Translations under genes and position numbers: made by a program
Notes under the pieces: model-generated
Databases searched by the model: none
Told to the model about the DNA's origin: nothing
What the model saw: only the letters and a program-made list of their open reading frames with translations
From: Amphimallon solstitiale
Lineage: Eukaryota > Arthropoda > Insecta > Coleoptera > Scarabaeidae
Direction of reading: 5' to 3'
Assembly: GCA_963170755.1 (NCBI GenBank)
Contig: OY720675.1
Coordinates: 12,122,571-12,186,570, forward strand
DNA: 64,000 nt
Shown: positions 23,390-35,731 of the stretch, one piece after another
How positions within the stretch are numbered: the stretch's first letter is position 1
Layout of the letters: every line of letters starts with the position of its first letter

Positions 23390-26300
23390 GCCCTGATGGG
23401 CTTCATATGATACTGTAAACAAATATTGTGAACGAACAAGTTCCGGGTATAAGTATTACTTGGCACACCTTGTGCATATGCTATACCAAATTATTACGTG
23501 TTATGTCATGGCACTTTTGAATTACAAACAATTAAATAGACATCTAGAAATTACACTTTCTGACTTTTCATAACTCGAAAACAATTGATTTTAGCAATAA
23601 AAAATGCTTTTATTTTAAAACGAAATATAAATTTGAACTTTTATATGAGGTATTCAATTTATGGATCACTATGTACAGATGTATAGATTTTTTCAATTTT
23701 TCAATTAGGAGAATATAACATTTTTCGAATTTGGCGGGTGTTGTAAGTTGGCCACGAAGTAGTACGAAGCCAATCGAATAGAATACAGGTAGGCTAATTC
23801 ACATTTTATTGCGAAATTACTACTGAAACCGTGTAACTAAGCAGAAGATTGGCCATAAAAATCGATGTAAAAACTTTTATTGACAAAATTACATTTCTAT
23901 TAATAAGTCTCTTATACTTACTTTGTCAGATCGTTGAATCACCTTGTATATTATGCAATAAAAACTCGAAGGCTTTCCTATGTAAAATTGAATATTTCCG
24001 TATCTTTCCTACATTAACCGTGCACACATTAAAACTTGTTCAAACAAATCAATATGCATTAATAATAATATATTTAAATAACAAAATTTAAAAAAATGTG
24101 AATTTACTCTAATTTATCAATTTAAAGATGTCCTAAACTTTCTGACAGAAGTGTATTCATTAACGCATTAACATCCCGAAGAGATTTATTTCAGTTTTCT
24201 AGAGTCAGACTAACAGGTCTGTTTACATTAACAAAAAACGCAACAGAGTGCGTGGTATTATTTAATTGTAAATTTTCAGGCCCCGGCACGTCTGTGTGCC
24301 GCCCTGTGATTTATGAGTATGGATACAGGCACGATTTCTACCGCCATTGATTACGGAATCCGACGTTCGAACAGTCAAAACGTGGACGATTTATGAAACG
24401 TTGTGGAGTAATCATGAAATCGACTGTGTTTACTCTCGGCCTCTATTTATTAAGTAAGCCTGTGTTAATTGTAATAACAAATGGTTATTTACCACTTTGC
24501 GAATTTCCTTTCGTATGAAGGACAGAAGAGTTTTGAAGCACTGCCACATTTTAACACCCACTCCCACTCACAACATGCGACGTATACGAGTACAATTATA
24601 AATGTACGTAAAATACAATACATGTGTAAAGTAAACAAACGAAGATTTGGTTATCACTCGGTTTGATATGATGTTATCGTGTGATGGCATTAAGTGAAAA
24701 TATATTATCGCTTTGACTTAATGAGATACTATTTGTGATAAACCTGTATACTTTAATCTCAGGTACTGGATACATAATATTTAGAAAGTGAATCATAAAA
24801 ATAAGAAAAAACAAGGCCAGCTGTATAAATAAATATTTATGAATAGGTAAGTACCTCTATGGTTGTATCCCCATAAATGATTAAATACAGAGTGTTCCAT
24901 AAAAATTACCATTACCACTACTACTACTACTAAAAGGTATTCCAATAATATGGTGAAATAAAATAGCACCATCCTTAAACTGTTATAACTGTCATTTGCT
25001 GTCATTTGTGTTTAGTATCGTGAAATCTATGAAAAATTATCTGAAACACGTAAGAAGTATTATCGTGGGGGTCATTTTTCGATGCCAAAATTGACTCACC
25101 CACTTTAACCCCTTGCTCCCGGGAGCTACCCCCGTTAAAAATTTTAAATGGAAACGGGTATCGAGAAATACGTCATTTTAAAGGTCTTTTGAAACAGGAC
25201 ATTTTGGCGTTTAGTTTTTTAAAAATGATCGATTCGTTTTGAAGATATTTAAAAAATCTGTTGGTTTGTTTTGTTTTGTGTTTCTAACTATACTTCGTTC
25301 ACTGAACGTATAGAGTAGCACAAACGCGTGATCAACGCATGATTTTTAATACTGCTTTTCTATTACAAATACATTAATTAATACAAATCCTAAAACACAC
25401 GATATAAATCATCTGCTTTCTGTGATTTTGTCACACGATTGTTACTGTAACATTGTCTGTTATTTTGAAATATGTATATGTTATATATGTATACTTTTTG
25501 CTTTTGCTATATAGTATTTTGCATTGTTCCTTGTGTTTGCGCTGTTTGTATTTGTTTAAGTTGTTATTGTTAATTGTTATTATTCTCAGTCGCTTAAAGA
25601 CTCTATTAGTTATTAAAGATTTATTGAAGGTAAGATCTATAGATCTTGTAAACAAAGCAAATGGTTTATAGGTTAATTATGTTTCAGATTCTAGAAGTGA
25701 TGAATTTAAGTAACTGTTTTTACCTGTTTATACAGTACTGTGCAAAAAGCAGCCAGAACTGACGAAGGAACGAGTAAAGAGACATTTTACAGTGCTAGAA
25801 AAAAGGACTGTACTGAAGATATTTAGCAAACATCAACAAGAATGCCCAGCTGACTCTAAGACAGTTGACTTTACATCCGATGCTGTAGTATCTGCTCTGC
25901 AAGTGCTTTTAATATTTTGCGAGAACACAATGCACAAGATGTAAAACCACCAAAGATGGATCCATTCACTCTTGAAATTACACAATTTAATAGATGGTAT
26001 TCCACCTGTGCCAAGTACGGATATTATTGTATATTTGGCTTTAATACATATTTATTACACTAAAGACTAAATAACAGTGTTCAAGAGTTTCATCGCTTAC
26101 ATTTATTAGCAACTTACTTATTTTATGTGGAAAAGTACGTGTTTTTGAATAGGTGAAACATTTATAAAGAGTTAATTTAAAACCAATGGATGTGTAGTGC
26201 ATTATTGTGAAATGTGAATCAATACTTTCGGCTCATTCTACATGCATGGCTGATAACAGCCGAACATTGTAGTTATGTTGGTGCATTATTATTTCTAGTA
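23390..26300. other. Mostly featureless; a few MITE-like fragments
   Basis: A GC-richer block at 24285-24420 follows a TTTTCAG and might be an exon, but its best frame meets a TGA after about 23 codons. A fragment near 25060-25260 (CCCGGGAGCTACCCCC and following) looks like part of a MITE. The segment 25735-26030 contains short open pieces I cannot assign. Confidence 0.35.
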
Positions 26301-26303
26301 TAC

Positions 26304-26348
26304 ATGTAATATTTTAAAGTTATCGTTGATAACTTTAAAATATTACAT
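26304..26348. repeat. Perfect 21-bp hairpin with 3-nt loop
   Basis: Arms 26304-26324 and 26328-26348 are exact reverse complements. Length and loop size resemble the hairpin at 3912-3970, though the sequences are unrelated. Confidence 0.9.
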
Positions 26349-26534
26349 ACACAGAATAAAAGTGTCCTTTTAAACAATTTAGAAGTTTTAGAAATCAATA
26401 AATTCAAAAATACGAACCTATTATTAAATAACCAATTAGAAATATCAAACTCCCCACTTTTAAATTTATTTAAGAACCCACCCCCACCAATGTCAACAAA
26501 TATATAAATTCAAATAGCTCCTAAGTTTAGTTGT

Positions 26535-26580
26535 ATTATTTACTTGATAAAGCCACAGTGTGTGCGAAACTAGTCGTATT
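26535..26580 (+). ncRNA. Degenerate hammerhead-like motif
   Basis: The order TTGATAA, a GC-capped imperfect stem, GAAA, CTAG palindrome, GTC and a short TAC/GTA stem I resembles a hammerhead, but two invariant core positions differ from CTGATGA. It is probably a relic of a Penelope-like or retrozyme repeat. Confidence 0.3.
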
Positions 26581-26789
26581 TTTGTTAATACAATTTTTGG
26601 AAATTTGAAACACCTTGTTTTATTTTCAAGTGTTTTTGTGCATTTTATTATTTTGTTATTAATATTTTGAAGAGAAATAATATTTAAAATCAAAGAATAT
26701 ACTATCATATTATTAAGTAGATATTAGTCATAGGTTTTGTATATGTTTATGTCTAAGAAAGGTGACGCCGTAAGTTTAAGTGAACATAA

Positions 26790-27500
26790 TAAACGCTGCA
26801 GTAGCAATATATAATCCCACGGCGGACTAAAAGTGTGTGTTTAGTTCTAAGAACTGTGGTGCCGAATGTTTATAATAGTGAAATAAACGCTACGCTCGTG
26901 ATAAACATTCGCCCACGTAAAAGAGTGCATGGATGTGAAACTTTAGTGGGATTACCCGAGTCCCATGGAAAACGGGGAACCCCAGACACTTTTATATAAA
27001 ATGAAAACACGCGCTAAGAACTTCTAAGAAGAGGATAGGCGACTGGTGCGCTTCATAAAGAAGTCGTCGACAGGCGATTTGCCGGAATAGAGGAGTCAAC
27101 CGCTAGACTTCATTCGAGTCGGAAAGTGAACTCCAAAGTCGGCAGAGATTCGACTGGCTGGCTTCATAAAGAAGTCGTCGAACCCCGACTAGCAAAAAGT
27201 CAAGTGATATTTGTTAAATGTTATATCAAAAGGAGAACCTAAAACTCCTATAATTAATTAGATAACAATCATAAGAATTGTTATTTGAAAAATAGTGATT
27301 AACGTAGCACTTAGAGAGTAAATGTGCTCAGTGTTAAAAGTTTATAATAAATATATAGTGCTCCAGTAAATAGAGCAAGTAGATTCGTCACTTCAGGATC
27401 GTGACCACTAAGGAAATTCCGTTGATGACAACGCCAAGCAAAGAAGATTTTGCTGAGAATAGACAACGCCGAAGAGCGAAGAAAGAAGCTTTATTTTAAG
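26790..27500 (+). mobile_element. Possible LTR-like segment
   Basis: A less AT-rich block contains a TATA-like CTTTTATATAAAAT (about 26988) and then a leader-like region with a 21-bp exact direct repeat, GCTTCATAAAGAAGTCGTCG plus A, at 27050-27070 and 27161-27181 (period 111 bp). This composition resembles LTR U3/R sequence. No terminal dinucleotides or target duplication were fixed, so it remains tentative. Confidence 0.3.
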
Positions 27501-28455
27501 GTATTTTTAAAAGATTATTGTAAACAAAAGTATTGTTAATACCTAATGAAAAGTTAAAGATTATGAAATAAATTTTAAATTGAGACTAATATAATAAAGG
27601 CGTTAAATAAATATCATCTCCGTTCTATAAAGGAGAATGTAATTTGATCTGTATTAGCATCGTTGTATGTTTATATACACAAAACGTGTATACAGCATAC
27701 GTAGTAAATTCTGGCATCCGTTGTTTATGTTTGACTATATTGAATAATTAATATACATAAAGATTTGTATCCGTTTATTCTTTATAAAATTGTATTTAAA
27801 CTGTCTTTTAAATAGGTTTTATCTCTTTTGTTGTTTGTATGAGACTGTGGTATGAGATTGTTCTTTATCTGTTTAAAAATATATGTGTGATTCATTGATT
27901 TTAATATAAGTATTATTTAAAGTTCACAATGGTATTTTTCTTTTTATTAAAACTAGGTAATGTTTAGGAACACTTTTTAATTAAGCATTTCTTATTAATC
28001 CAAATCGCCCTGAGAGAATCTGATTTGAGTTTAGCCGGCAAAACAAGTTATTTAAATTTTATTTTAGATTCAAACTCTACATTAAAAACATTTAAATTAA
28101 ATATAAGGCTGTTCCTTTACAATCATTTGCCAAATGAAATTGACCAATAGGAGGGTACATTTGCTGTCTCTTAAGGCCCAATAACTCAATTAGTCCCACG
28201 GGTTTTTTTCGACTTTTTAATTTTATTTTGCAAAATCGCAAAATTCAGCATTTAAACTTAAATTAAAACAAAAATTACAAGTACAGCCGCCAAATTTAAC
28301 TTTATTTTAATGTGTTGTGTGGTTCAACCAAATTCAAAATTACTTGCAAATAGCATGTAATTTTTATTATAACTCACAACATTTTTGGAAGAGGTAAAAA
28401 TAAACTTTAAAGTTAACTTCACGTTGCCATACAAAAATAACTAAAAGCGATTGCG
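27500..28455. other. No recognisable gene
   Basis: AT-rich sequence with no credible frame, terminal repeat or RNA structure. Confidence 0.4.
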
Positions 28456-28458
28456 ATT

Positions 28459-29473
28459 CTTCTAAAAACTTATCTAGGTATATTATCCCTTTTTAACGGT
28501 AAGCAATATGCCATAAAAACCTTGATTACAATTCTTATACATTAATTCGCTAAATTTGTGTATAGGGACACATGAAGACATGATCACAAATCTAAAAATG
28601 AGGTGTGGCCACCACACGACTTACTTATACGTATGAGCGTTTCAAACTATACAATTTTTTTATACAAAAATTATTCAAAATCCTATTCTAAGTACTTCTA
28701 TTCTCTTAATAAATCCTATAGAATGTATACTTTCAAGATATTCGGAAAAAAGTGCCACTCGATAGGAGTAAAAGTCTTACTTGCGGTCCGAATTTTGAAA
28801 TTTCAGGTATACAAAAGACATTGCAAACCTAGCTATAAATACTATGGTACTCTTGATAAATATATATAGAATACATAATTTACGATATATTTGCAAAAAA
28901 ACCGCTATTCGATAAACGTAAAAGTGTTACTTCCGGTCCGAATTTTGAAATTTTTTTTCATTCAAAAGATATTTAAAATTCTGTTTTAATTACTTTTATA
29001 CTTGTAATGTACCTGCTTAGAGAGCATGACTTGCGAGATATTCGCAAAAAACTGATTTTCAATAAGAGTAAAAGACCTACTTCCGGTGAGAATTTCGAAA
29101 AATTATTTTTATACAATTTTTCTCAAATCTAATTTTGAGTACATCTGAATTCTTTATAAATTTGTTTAAACTTAGTAATTGACGAAATATTGGCAAAATT
29201 CAATTTTTTCACTGAAGTAAACTACTACTTCCGGTCTATCGATTTTGGGGAATACCCAGAGAGAAAGAAAGATATTTATTTCTTCTGCCCAGGAAGGAGA
29301 TAACAGTTCCTACTTGTTTAGTGCGTGTTATTTACGCAAAATTAAATTTTCGTTTCGAATATCAGCCTCATGCGTTCCGATAGTGAATTGGTAAAGTTGT
29401 AATCAAGGTTTTCAGGCATATTGCATACCATTGGAAAGGGAATACACTAGAAAAATTTCTAAAAGCATTAGAA
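28459..29473. mobile_element. Inverted-repeat element enclosing family A copy 3
   Basis: About 75 bp at 28459-28536 recur inverted, with mismatches, at 29394-29473 (shared core TTGTAATCAAGGTTTT and GGCATATTGC). The space between them is filled by a family A copy (28601-29248) and a unique ~140-bp segment. Either the arms belong to an older element that family A invaded, or they are part of a larger composite. Confidence 0.5.
28601..29248 (+). repeat. Family A element, copy 3 (3'-truncated)
   Basis: It starts AGGTGTGGCCACCACACGAC and contains four ~148-bp units with TACTTCCGGT cores. It stops at CGGTCTATCGATTTTG, before the microsatellite and the terminal inverted motif. Confidence 0.75.
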
Positions 29474-29479
29474 GTTGAG

Positions 29480-30010
29480 TTTAATATTAAACGCCGGTTA
29501 GAGATAATCAATGTTTAGGCTTAATCAATGATTAGTTAACCGACTATTTTAATGGGCGTTGGAAAAACTGGCCTTAAATTTGATTCCTCTAAATGTAATA
29601 AATCGTCCTCCTTATAATTAATTTTGTGTTAAGGCAGTGTTCCCAGATTGTAGAAACTCGGATTTCAAAGAGGCGTGCCTGTATTTCTCCTATTTTTGTA
29701 CACTGACGTACGTTTTGAACCGTCATGCTAATCGCAAGTGGTGCGAAAGAGATGAAATATTTATGTTAAGTTGCAGCCCCATAGGCACTCTGATTTATGA
29801 GTGTACCGTGCGTTTGATTTGTTGAATCGATACTAGACATGTGTCACTCAAATCAACGTGGACTGTTGTATAACCATAAAAATGTTGGGACACAATACAA
29901 TTCTTCACCCAAAATATTGCATGAAATATTTGTTGTCGTTAGTAAGTAAATTATTATTTAAAAAATTAATCACAAAATTCTGTCTGTAATATATATTTGT
30001 TTCATTTTTT
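29480..30010. other. No recognisable gene
   Basis: The 62-codon plus frame at 29637-29825 lacks supporting context. Nothing else is visible. Confidence 0.35.
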
Positions 30011-30018
30011 ATTCCAGC

Positions 30019-30528
30019 GATAACTATAAACTAATATTACATACAAACTTCTACCTTTATATCAAGTGATAACCCCATATTGGATGATGACAAATATTAG
30101 CGTAATTGCTATTTGTGATCTTTAACAATACCTAATTTGTGGAAAGTACAAATTTACTAAAGTAACCATAAACACTTAGGGAAAACCTTTATTTTCATTG
30201 TCTAATTTATCATTTATTAGAAAAGAACCACTGATTTAATTTACAATTTGATATTCTCCATGTAGGAAATAAAAGCAAAAAACTATTAACAAATTAAATT
30301 AACAAACTAAAACATTCAGGATTATTATTAAATGATAAATTAGACTATTTTGTCACTGTTGTTAAATCTGTTTAGACATTAAAAAATAAAGGTATTCCCT
30401 AAGTAAGTAATTAGGTATTGTCAAAGATCACAAATAGCAATTACGGTAATATTTGTCGGTAATCCAATATAGGTGTAACACTTGATATAAAGGTAGAAGT
30501 TTGTATGTAATATTAGTTTATAGTTATC
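30019..30528. mobile_element. 510-bp foldback element with >200-bp arms
   Basis: The left arm (from GATAACTATAAACTAATATT) and right arm (ending with the complement at 30528) pair over more than 200 bp with scattered differences, around a ~100-bp centre. Immediately right of it is CTTGAAAAAGG...GCGAAAGAG, a weak echo of a hammerhead core as seen next to the other foldbacks. No coding capacity. Confidence 0.75.
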
Positions 30529-30529
30529 T

Positions 30530-31265
30530 CTTGAAAAAGGTATTGCGTAGCGAAAGAGTTATAGTGTCTTTTAATAAATTAGTGTAAATCTCAAAACTTC
30601 ATATTGTTGTTTTATTATAATTTAATTGGATATCATGGATTTACATCAAGTAAAGCTGGAAACAATTCGAAATTTTAAATCTAGTCTAAACACCCAATGA
30701 ATGGGGATCGTAAAACTCTTATCTTTATGCCTCTGTTAGAGTACTCAAAACCGATAAATCTGGTCTGGCGAAACTCCGCCTGCTAGCCGAAACCGTACGT
30801 ACCATGTTTCAACATTTCTCCAACAATTAGTCTTGCAGAATATATTCTATTTTCCAAATCACAAGTTTAATTAAGAAAATATTTTTTCAACTCTTTTAAG
30901 GACGTGGTCAGAATATTTTTTAAATTATTGTGATATCGTTAATTTACGGATATTTTTCTAATTTCAGTTTTTATTTTTTTTTCTACATATATTTTCGGAA
31001 AAAGGATTATGCTATGATATTTCTTTTATTTTTTTAAGTGATTCAAAGAAATAATTGTCTAAATATTTCAAAAAATATAGTCAGGATTTGGAAGAAACTG
31101 ATTGAGGTAGTGAGCACTAACCCTTAAGTATTAATTAAATTAGTACTAATTCAAATAAAAATTTTAGCATTTTATCTGACAAGTCCTTTTGATTGCAGGC
31201 CAAAGAAAATATCATTTCTTAAATTAGGAAAAAATATACATTAATGTGAAATACTAAAGTTAAAT
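30530..31265. other. Intron-like AT-rich stretch downstream of the host exon
   Basis: On the minus strand this follows the donor at 31269 and so would be intron. No exon or repeat was recognised in it. Confidence 0.4.
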
Positions 31266-31269
31266 ATAC

Positions 31270-32634
31270 CTCATTCCACTTCCGATTTTGCGGCAACCTC
31301 AGCTCAATACTCTGGATCTCTTGTATCTGCTTAACAGTTTGTTGCAGATCAGCGTGGAGTTTCTGCTGGATATGCTTCTGCAGCGACATTTTATGTTCGA
31401 TATCCTGACTGGTCTCTCCATCCACCAGGCAATTCTGACCCTTCCTCATCATTCTCTCCTTCTCCAAACGTTGCGACAACATCTCTTCCAGTTTCTTCGT
31501 TGATTGTTGAAATTGACTTTGGGTGATTATCTGCTGTCGGACCGGTTTGTTCGGTGCTTTGTTTTCTTCAGTCTTTTCGTTAAAAATTTGGCTAACTTGT
31601 GCTACGTTCAACTTGGTCACTATCTGTCGAACGTCCTCCGATTTTTCAGTACCACTGCCGACCACACTCGATTTACACAAAAACTTATGCTCAGTCTGCG
31701 GCAGGTATTGCGCTAACGCTTGGGCGTTAGCCACGAAAATCTGCTTGTTCGAGACGAAGGATTGCCGAACGTCAGACGATATGTAATCGGGTTGCGAGGA
31801 ATTCCTCTGGTGCGAGTACGGTTTGACGTATTCGCTTTTCTCCAGGAATTCTGGCTGCGAAATTTTTCGTTGGTGCGAGATCACTTGATTGGCCATGGTG
31901 GTTTTCGCCAGGTCTAACTGGACAAAGTCCTTAAAACCTCCTGAATCCGACGAATTCGAATCGGTCGATTCGACTTTCGTCAGAGTTTTTCCATTGAGCT
32001 CCTTCTTGGCGGCGTTGACGATGATGCCGCAGCAATCGTTGGAGGTGTTCGATAGGATGCTGCAGCAAACGGTGCTGGGAGAAGTTGGCTGTTTGTGGAC
32101 ATCCTCGGATTTCGCGTGGTGGTGAGTTTCGACGGTGGTTTTTGAGTATTTCGCGTCACACTTTTCGCTGTAATAAGAAGCGTATTCGCACTGGGGGTGC
32201 TGGAGCATACCGTATTTCTCATGATCTTGCTTACTATCGCCGTAAGTATTAGGAATTGCGCAAGGAAAATTAGTAGGCCTTTGTATATGAACGAACGATT
32301 GGAAGTTTTCTGGTGGCATCGGGGTTGCACTTGCGTTCGTTGTTGTTGGTGTCGTGACGACGTATCTTTCGTTGATTTTTTCCGCACAGCTGGCAGCAAA
32401 TTTTTTCTCCACAGCAGACGTCTGCGCGTCCTTGGCGATCTCCTTCGGCTGCTGATGTCTGAAATCATTGTTAATATTAACCGGCCGGGGTAGATTCGTC
32501 TTACAGACATCTTCTCGGATCAATTTTTGACCTTTAATTAGATTAATGGGTGGTACGTGTTTAGGTTTCGACGCTATGCTCGGCTTAGGTCCAAGTATCT
32601 TAGGCTTTTCGTGTTTTTCATTCAGTTCTTGCAT
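31270..32634 (-). CDS. Large 5' coding exon of an unidentified host gene (455 codons)
   Basis: The exon begins at ATG (32634) with an in-frame TGA three codons upstream, so it probably holds the true start, and ends RLPQNRKWNE at a donor (GAG/GTATAT) at 31269; frame continues into intron sequence for 16 codons only. The protein is low-complexity and polar: a Lys/Pro-rich start (ILGPKPSIASKPKHVPP), a Ser-rich stretch (STDSNSSDSGGF), then two predicted coiled-coil-forming segments (KKLEEMLSQRLEKERMM and HIQQKLHADLQQTVKQIQEI). Codon use and GC are unlike the transposon relics. It looks like the unstructured N-terminal part of a scaffold or cytoskeletal adaptor, but I do not recognise the family. 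Frames on the opposite strand are shadows. Confidence 0.85.
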
Positions 32635-33460
32635 CTTATATCAAGCCGGCGTGCATTAATAATAAATTTCACATCATCCCCTGTGTATTTTTAACTTCTT
32701 ATCGATTTATTTCAGTCCCCGTGCATAAATAAATGTTATAAAAATTATTCCATCGTACAGAGCGAAGAAGTAAACATGTATCTATATCTATACACATATA
32801 TCTATATCTGTCATAAATTTTAAAGGTTATATTACTCCATTCAACAGACGTAATTTGCCAGCTGAGAAGTCTCCGCACATGGAATATTGACAACAACACA
32901 AGACGTGCATTAAACACTTTAACGACGTTCGAATCAAGTCAATCACAAGATACAAAACTAAATTTTAACACACACACTCACAGAGAACACGTAGTACGCC
33001 GCCACATTTACGAACACGTTGTTGTGTTGTTTAGGGTCGACTCCCTTCTAGGGTCGTAATGTGTTTTCTAAAATCGACGCTTGGCGGCGCTGGGCGTCCG
33101 GGGTCGTTCGATAAGCTTTTAAAACAGGTGGAGAATGAAGGCGGCGGTGTTTGGTGGTGGTGCTACTGTGTCGTGTGTAGCGCTGCCGATGTTTTCGTAT
33201 GCATGCTGTATAGACTTGACTTGAGCGATGGCGCGAGATGGGTCTCTGTCGAGATGAATAATGAAATTGGGTGACGGTGGATGTTGCTATTTCGTTGATG
33301 TTTCGTTTTCTTTCTTGCTGTGTTTAAATTTCGCTTTGCTCGCACAAACAAATTCGGAATTATTCCGCGGAAGCGGGTGCAATTTTCTAATGGATCTCTT
33401 TCACGGCGAGCGATTCGGAATTCAAAATAAAAATATTAACGATAAGTATTAAGTTGGAAT
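32635..33460 (-). promoter_or_regulatory. Probable 5' region of the host gene
   Basis: The DNA upstream of the ATG, especially 33000-33260, is clearly less AT-rich and has many CpGs, unlike the rest of the window, as expected for a promoter or non-coding first exon. No TATA box or splice donor could be fixed, so the transcription start is unknown. Confidence 0.3.
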
Positions 33461-33739
33461 TTTTCGTTTTTTTTCCATGAATACCTTTAAAGTTTATTCA
33501 TCTTAAATTTCTCGACACAAAAAATACATATTGTAAATTCGTAACAGCTAAACAACTTAAGTACGTGGTAGGCGCCATAAATTCTCGACCTGATATGCAA
33601 AAAAGAAACTTGGAACAATATAAGAACTTAATTTATAACTAAGGCGCGGACACAAACGGTTGATGACTCATTGTTCATGGGCGCACTATTAAAATGTTGT
33701 ATTTTTACAGAGGTTTTAAGTTTATTTATATAATTGGAT

Positions 33740-34385
33740 AACAAGTGGCTGGTGATCTATAAAATACAAAATACCTTATTATTTGTTCATTTTCTCTTCT
33801 GTAAGACTTGTTCTCTTTGAATTAAGTACATCCTTGTAGATAGAAAATGTCCTTTCTACATCTCAACTGGTTATAGGTGCGTACTGGAAATATTCTTTTA
33901 TTTCAGCGTATTTAGCATACACAATTGCCGCAATGTTATTAAATCTGGATTTTTATTAAAAACTGCGTCTAACTTTTGCTGGAGACCACATCCGAAGTCA
34001 CTTGTAATACCTTTGAAATTATTAATAGCTCACATCTAATGTGGTTAATCCATCTTTTAATTTGAGATTTCAATTTTCAAAATACGTGATTAGTTTAGGC
34101 AAATTTCCAAAGTGTTCCTGAAGGAATAACTGATTTTTTAAATTTGGGATTTGTGTTAGTTCCTTGCACTCAGAAATACTTCGAGCATCGTCATTTAAAC
34201 ATGAAACGAAATTTTGTAAACTGTCGAAATTCTCTGCATAAAAACTATTTCTGTGTATGTTTTATTAGCAAAGCTAAGTGATGAACGTGCGATATGTTGG
34301 CATTCTGTAACGATATTTTACAGACTTTGTAATAAATTTTGGAATCAGTGGCAATTCATTTTCATATCAGAAAAAGTAACATAAA
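33740..34385 (-). pseudogene. hAT transposase C-terminal remnant
   Basis: On the minus strand the frame recovers YAKYAEIKEYFQYAPITS, then a stop in place of Cys, then DVERTFSIYKDVLNSKRTSL and TEENEQIIRYF. This is the dimerisation region (ERxFSxxKxxL...R..L) that ends hAT transposases. Several stops occur upstream (after CLN, in LKLKDG). Only the last third of the protein is left. Confidence 0.75.
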
Positions 34386-34424
34386 CAACGTTCTAGATCT
34401 AAATAAATGATAACTAAAAATGTA

Positions 34425-35731
34425 CAGTTGCGGCCCCTACAAACTCAGACAGTGTGTCAAATAGAAAATTGGCGTTTCTGAAATGTCACCTAATTGAAAG
34501 AAAGTCAGTGGCGTATAATATAAAAAAAATTTAAAAATCGAAAAATTTTAATTCAATAAAGTTAATATTTTATTGTAGCACCGTTAGCATCTATGACCAT
34601 TTGGAGTCTCCTCGGCATTGACAGAACTGTGCGTTGTACACAATCTACAGATATTTGCCCCCATGTATCCGAGATACTTTGAATTAATTCTTGACGGTTT
34701 CGAGGCAAGATCTTATTATTAATTTCTTTGGCCATGATACCCCAAATATTTTTGATGGGGTTGAGGTCTGGGTTTCTCGCTGGCCAGTCTAACGAAGTTA
34801 CCTCATTAGCTTGCAAAAAATCTCTTATAAGATGCGCTGTATGAATTGGGCAATTATCATGTTGGTACACAACATTATTTCCAAAAACGGGTAGTACTGA
34901 AGGTAACAGTGCTTGCTCCAGAATATCTTTATAAACTAAAGCTGTCAATCGTTCTTCCACTATAACACATATTCCCGTTCCACGGGAATTCACCCATCCC
35001 CAAACATTCACAGAAAAACGTCCACTGCGCCTAATTTTATGAACATATTGTTCCGAAAATCGTTCACCAACTGGTCTATAAACACGAACACGCCCATTAC
35101 TGCATGATTGAAAACTTTTTCCATCTGAAAACACTACGTTTTCCCAAAAATTGACATTATTATTTATATGTTGAAAGGTGAAGCATAGTCTTTCCTCTTT
35201 ATTGGCTTCTGACAAAAATATCTTATTAGTCGCACTTCGATTTCGTAGTTCACTCTCTTTTATTCCTTTTCCACTGGTTCTTATGGAACCAGGAAAATTG
35301 GTTTCCACTTTTGCTCTTATTGCGGTACTAAAAGGATGCTCCCTTAGGAAATTAACTAAACGCATATCTTCATCGAGGGTTGATATTTTCTGCCGCTCTG
35401 AAAAAGTTTACAACATTTGAAGATCATCTCGTATGACTAGCAAAATGCTTACGTTGTATCTTTCTTCTAATAATTCCAGTTTCCTCAATTTTTCTTTTCG
35501 TCAAAAGTATCGTGTTCTTATCAACGTTTATTTCATTTGCGATGTGCCTAATGCTCATGCCGTCCTCTAGCCTAGTTCTAATTATTGCCTTTTGCAGTTC
35601 GTTTAATTGGGGCATTTTAAAAATTGTGCACGCTTCTGACTTACAAAAAACTGACACTGACATTGCCAAATTTTTTGAATGTGGCAGGATGTGTCAAAAG
35701 TCGGTGTCTGAGTTTGTAGGGGCCGCAACTG
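34425..35731 (-). mobile_element. Tc1-like element (inner layer of the nest)
   Basis: The ends CAGTTGCGGCCCCTACAAAC and its inverse are flanked by TA (34423-34424 and 35732-35733). At 1,307 bp it has a normal Tc1-like size and carries a single, nearly complete minus-strand transposase. Being innermost it is the youngest of the three, which agrees with the least-decayed gene. Confidence 0.92.
34562..35615 (-). pseudogene. Tc1-like transposase, DD34E with Glu changed to Lys
   Basis: The start MPQLNELQKAIIRTRLEDGM (35615) opens the helix-turn-helix N-terminus (IRHIANEINVDKNTI). A frame break between about 35424 and 35365 separates this from the catalytic part, which begins MRLVNFLREHPF. The triad is VFSDGKSF, YQHDNCPIHTA and, 34 residues on, NPIKNIWG. 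In active relatives the last motif is NPIENLWG, so the catalytic glutamate is a lysine here (codon 34751-34753, AAA on the minus strand). The protein is therefore doubly disabled, though otherwise well preserved to its stop at 34562. Confidence 0.9.

Noticed and set aside
24285..24420. Exon-like GC-richer block after TTTTCAG
   Set aside because: The best frame hits a TGA after about 23 codons, and no donor was found before it.
31288..32493. Plus-strand frames of 65-98 codons
   Set aside because: They are shadows of the large minus-strand exon 31270-32634.
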